The position numbers were made by a program, and so were the translations under genes. Positions 22,245-23,437 of a DNA stretch of 23,437 nucleotides are shown one piece after another. The notes beneath the pieces are model-generated. The model was not told where the DNA came from and did not search any database. It worked only from the letters and a program-made list of their open reading frames with translations. Numbering within the stretch: position 1 is the stretch's first letter; every line of letters starts with the position of its first letter. Origin of the DNA: Pseudomonadota bacterium (GTDB taxonomy: Bacteria > Pseudomonadota > Gammaproteobacteria > Burkholderiales > Thiobacillaceae); NCBI GenBank assembly GCA_021791235.1, contig JAJYXA010000419.1:1-23437 (forward strand), written 5' to 3'.

Positions 22245-22478
22245 TCAACGCAGCAGGTAAGGGATATCGACGCGGATCGCCTGGGTGGGGCAATCCTTCT
22301 CGCACGGCAGGCAGTACCAGCACTCGTCGAAGCGCATGAACGCTTTCTTTTTCACCAGATCGATCGCCAGCAGATCCAGCGGGCAGGATTCGACGCAGAC
22401 CGTGCAGCCTTTGTCGGCGATGCAGGCGTCCTCGTTCACGGTCACGGGCACGGATACCCGGTTCATGGTCATCGGCAT
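22245..22478 (-). CDS. Two-cluster 4Fe-4S ferredoxin, AprB-like
   Basis: The 77-residue protein has two Cys sets: C19-x5-C25-x2-C28-x3-C32-P and C53-x2-C56-x2-C59-x3-C63-P (CWYCLPCEKDCP). The first spacing is wider than standard, as seen in AprB-like and other specialised ferredoxins. The ATG at 22478 has AAGGAGAG 5 bases upstream. It lies 11 bases after the flavoprotein stop, so it is most likely the electron-accepting subunit of that flavoprotein. It lacks the long C-terminal tail of true AprB. Confidence 0.9.
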   Translation of the reverse strand: MPMTMNRVSVPVTVNEDACIADKGCTVCVESCPLDLLAIDLVKKKAFMRFDECWYCLPCEKDCPTQAIRVDIPYLLR

Positions 22479-22489
22479 GAAAACTCTCC

Positions 22490-23437
22490 TTAGGCGGCTG
22501 CGGCCTGCCTGACGACGCGCAGGCGGTTGTAGGCATCCTTCTCCTCGTCGTCGAGGTCCACGATGTAGGGGTCGATGGGTCGCTTGAAGCAGGTCATTTC
22601 GCCCGCGTCGTTCTTCTTCAGCTGCGCGTGGCAGAACCAGTCCGCATCGTTCTTTTCCGGGTGCTCGACGCGGTAGTGGTAGAGCCCCCAGCGCGACTCG
22701 GTGCGGTAGAGCGAGGCGCGGGCCGCCATCTCCGCGCAGTCGCGGATGAAGTGCACTTCCATGGCGCGCATCAGCTCGTGCGGATTCGTTGCCGACATGG
22801 TGGGAAGGTCGGCGCCGATTTCCGCGAAGCGGTCGAGACCGATTTCCATCTTCTTCGTCACCTTGGGCGGCTGCAGGTAGTCGTTCACGAATCGGCGCAG
22901 TTTGTACTCGACCTGACTCGGCGGCAGGCCGTCCGGATTCGACAGCGGGGCCAGCACGCGCTTGCGCTCCGCTTCCACCTGCGCGGCATCGACCGCAGGC
23001 AGCGCATGCGACAGCGCATAGTCGGCCGCGCTTTCGCCGGCGAACTTGCCATAGACAAAGGCGCCCAGCATGTAGTTGTGGGGTACGCAGGCGAGATCGC
23101 CCGCAGCATACAGGCCGGGCACGGTGGTCGCGGCATGCTCGTCCACCCACACGCCGGATGCCGAGTGGCCGCTGCACAGGCCGATTTCCGAGATGTGCAT
23201 CTCCACCATGCCATGGCGGTAGTCGAGATGCCGCCCCTCGTGGAAACGCCCCCGGCTCGGGCGCTCGTTGGTGTGCAGGATGTGTTCGATGGTGCTGATC
23301 GTCTCTTCCGCTAGGTGGTCCATCTTGAGGAAGACCGGGCCGTTGCCGCCTTCGAGTTCCTTGTAGAACTCCATCATCATCTGGCCGCTCCAGTAGTCGC
23401 ACTCGATGAAGCGCTCGCCCTTGGCGTTGGAGGTGTA
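22490..23437 (-). CDS. AprA/FrdA-like flavoprotein subunit, N-terminus outside window
   Basis: The frame is open to the right edge, giving the last 315 residues; the N-terminal FAD-binding GxGxxG part is not visible. The visible part includes the covering domain and the FAD-closing motif VWVDEHAATTVPGLYAAGDL, then PHNYMLGAFVYGKFAGESAA. That is the fumarate reductase/succinate dehydrogenase/APS reductase pattern. The C-terminal domain has LYRTESRWGLYHYRVEHPEK and DADWFCHAQLKK. The PHNYMLGAFVYGK form, without the HGANRLGGNS of SdhA/FrdA, is nearer to AprA. HTNERPSRGRFHEGRH is Arg/His-rich and may line the active site. With the adjacent ferredoxin it probably forms an AprAB-like oxidoreductase. 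The reaction is unknown. Confidence 0.85.
   Translation of the reverse strand, partial: YTSNAKGERFIECDYWSGQMMMEFYKELEGGNGPVFLKMDHLAEETISTIEHILHTNERPSRGRFHEGRHLDYRHGMVEMHISEIGLCSGHSASGVWVDEHAATTVPGLYAAGDLACVPHNYMLGAFVYGKFAGESAADYALSHALPAVDAAQVEAERKRVLAPLSNPDGLPPSQVEYKLRRFVNDYLQPPKVTKKMEIGLDRFAEIGADLPTMSATNPHELMRAMEVHFIRDCAEMAARASLYRTESRWGLYHYRVEHPEKNDADWFCHAQLKKNDAGEMTCFKRPIDPYIVDLDDEEKDAYNRLRVVRQAAAA

Noticed and set aside
22490..23437. Naming the flavoprotein and ferredoxin as aprA and aprB (APS reductase)
   Set aside because: The N-terminal half is missing, no sat or apt genes are seen, the ferredoxin lacks the AprB tail, and the importer context differs from APS reductase loci.

Overview
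The window is high-GC, densely packed bacterial DNA, most of it read from the minus strand. The gene set suggests a betaproteobacterium, possibly a sulfur- or nitrogen-compound oxidiser: SpmA/SpmB and CobD/CbiB-family neighbours, single-domain ModE, RlhA, a cytochrome b561/YceI operon, a TSUP exporter, and an AprA/FrdA-like flavoprotein operon. The taxonomic placement is inference. No rRNA, tRNA, CRISPR array, transposase or phage gene was recognised.

Left part (1-6793). A minus-strand run holds a membrane-anchored GyrI-like protein, a CobD/CbiB-family membrane protein and an SpmA/SpmB-type protein cut by the left edge. These overlap or sit within a few bases of each other. A 336-base gap with degenerate repeat-like sequence separates them from two plus-strand genes: an exported metallo-beta-lactamase-fold hydrolase and a PleD-like receiver/GGDEF diguanylate cyclase. 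A convergent minus-strand operon follows: fluoride channel crcB, a DUF190 protein and a TSUP anion exporter.

Middle part (6794-13617). On the minus strand are a thioredoxin/six-hairpin fusion and a DUF302 protein. Next comes a plus-strand ModE-like HTH protein that may have a leaderless transcript, then rlhA (23S rRNA hydroxylation). An autoregulated-looking operon follows: marR, cytochrome b561, yceI, yceI. Its promoter has a consensus -35, a 17-base spacer and a good -10, and an inverted-repeat operator lies across it. Positions 13618-13830 show no gene.

Right part (13831-23437). One long minus-strand gene cluster enters from beyond the right edge. In transcription order it encodes an AprA/FrdA-like flavoprotein (partial), a two-cluster ferredoxin, a HEAT-repeat protein, a seven-iron FdxA-type ferredoxin, a three-gene NrtA/SsuA/TauA-type ABC importer, and a 1192-residue flavo-iron-sulfur protein that joins a GltD/NfnB-like half to a PyrK/NfnA-like half. 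The binding protein carries an extra C-terminal domain that looks like NosL. A perfect 22-base-pair inverted repeat, containing the ATPase stop codon, separates the importer genes from the last oxidoreductase.

My reading is that this cluster imports a small anion or organic compound and oxidises or reduces it on the flavoprotein. Electrons would pass through the two ferredoxins to the NAD(P)H-linked fusion protein. No desulfonase, nitrate reductase or other substrate-defining enzyme is visible, so the substrate is unknown. This cluster is the best candidate here for an undescribed system.
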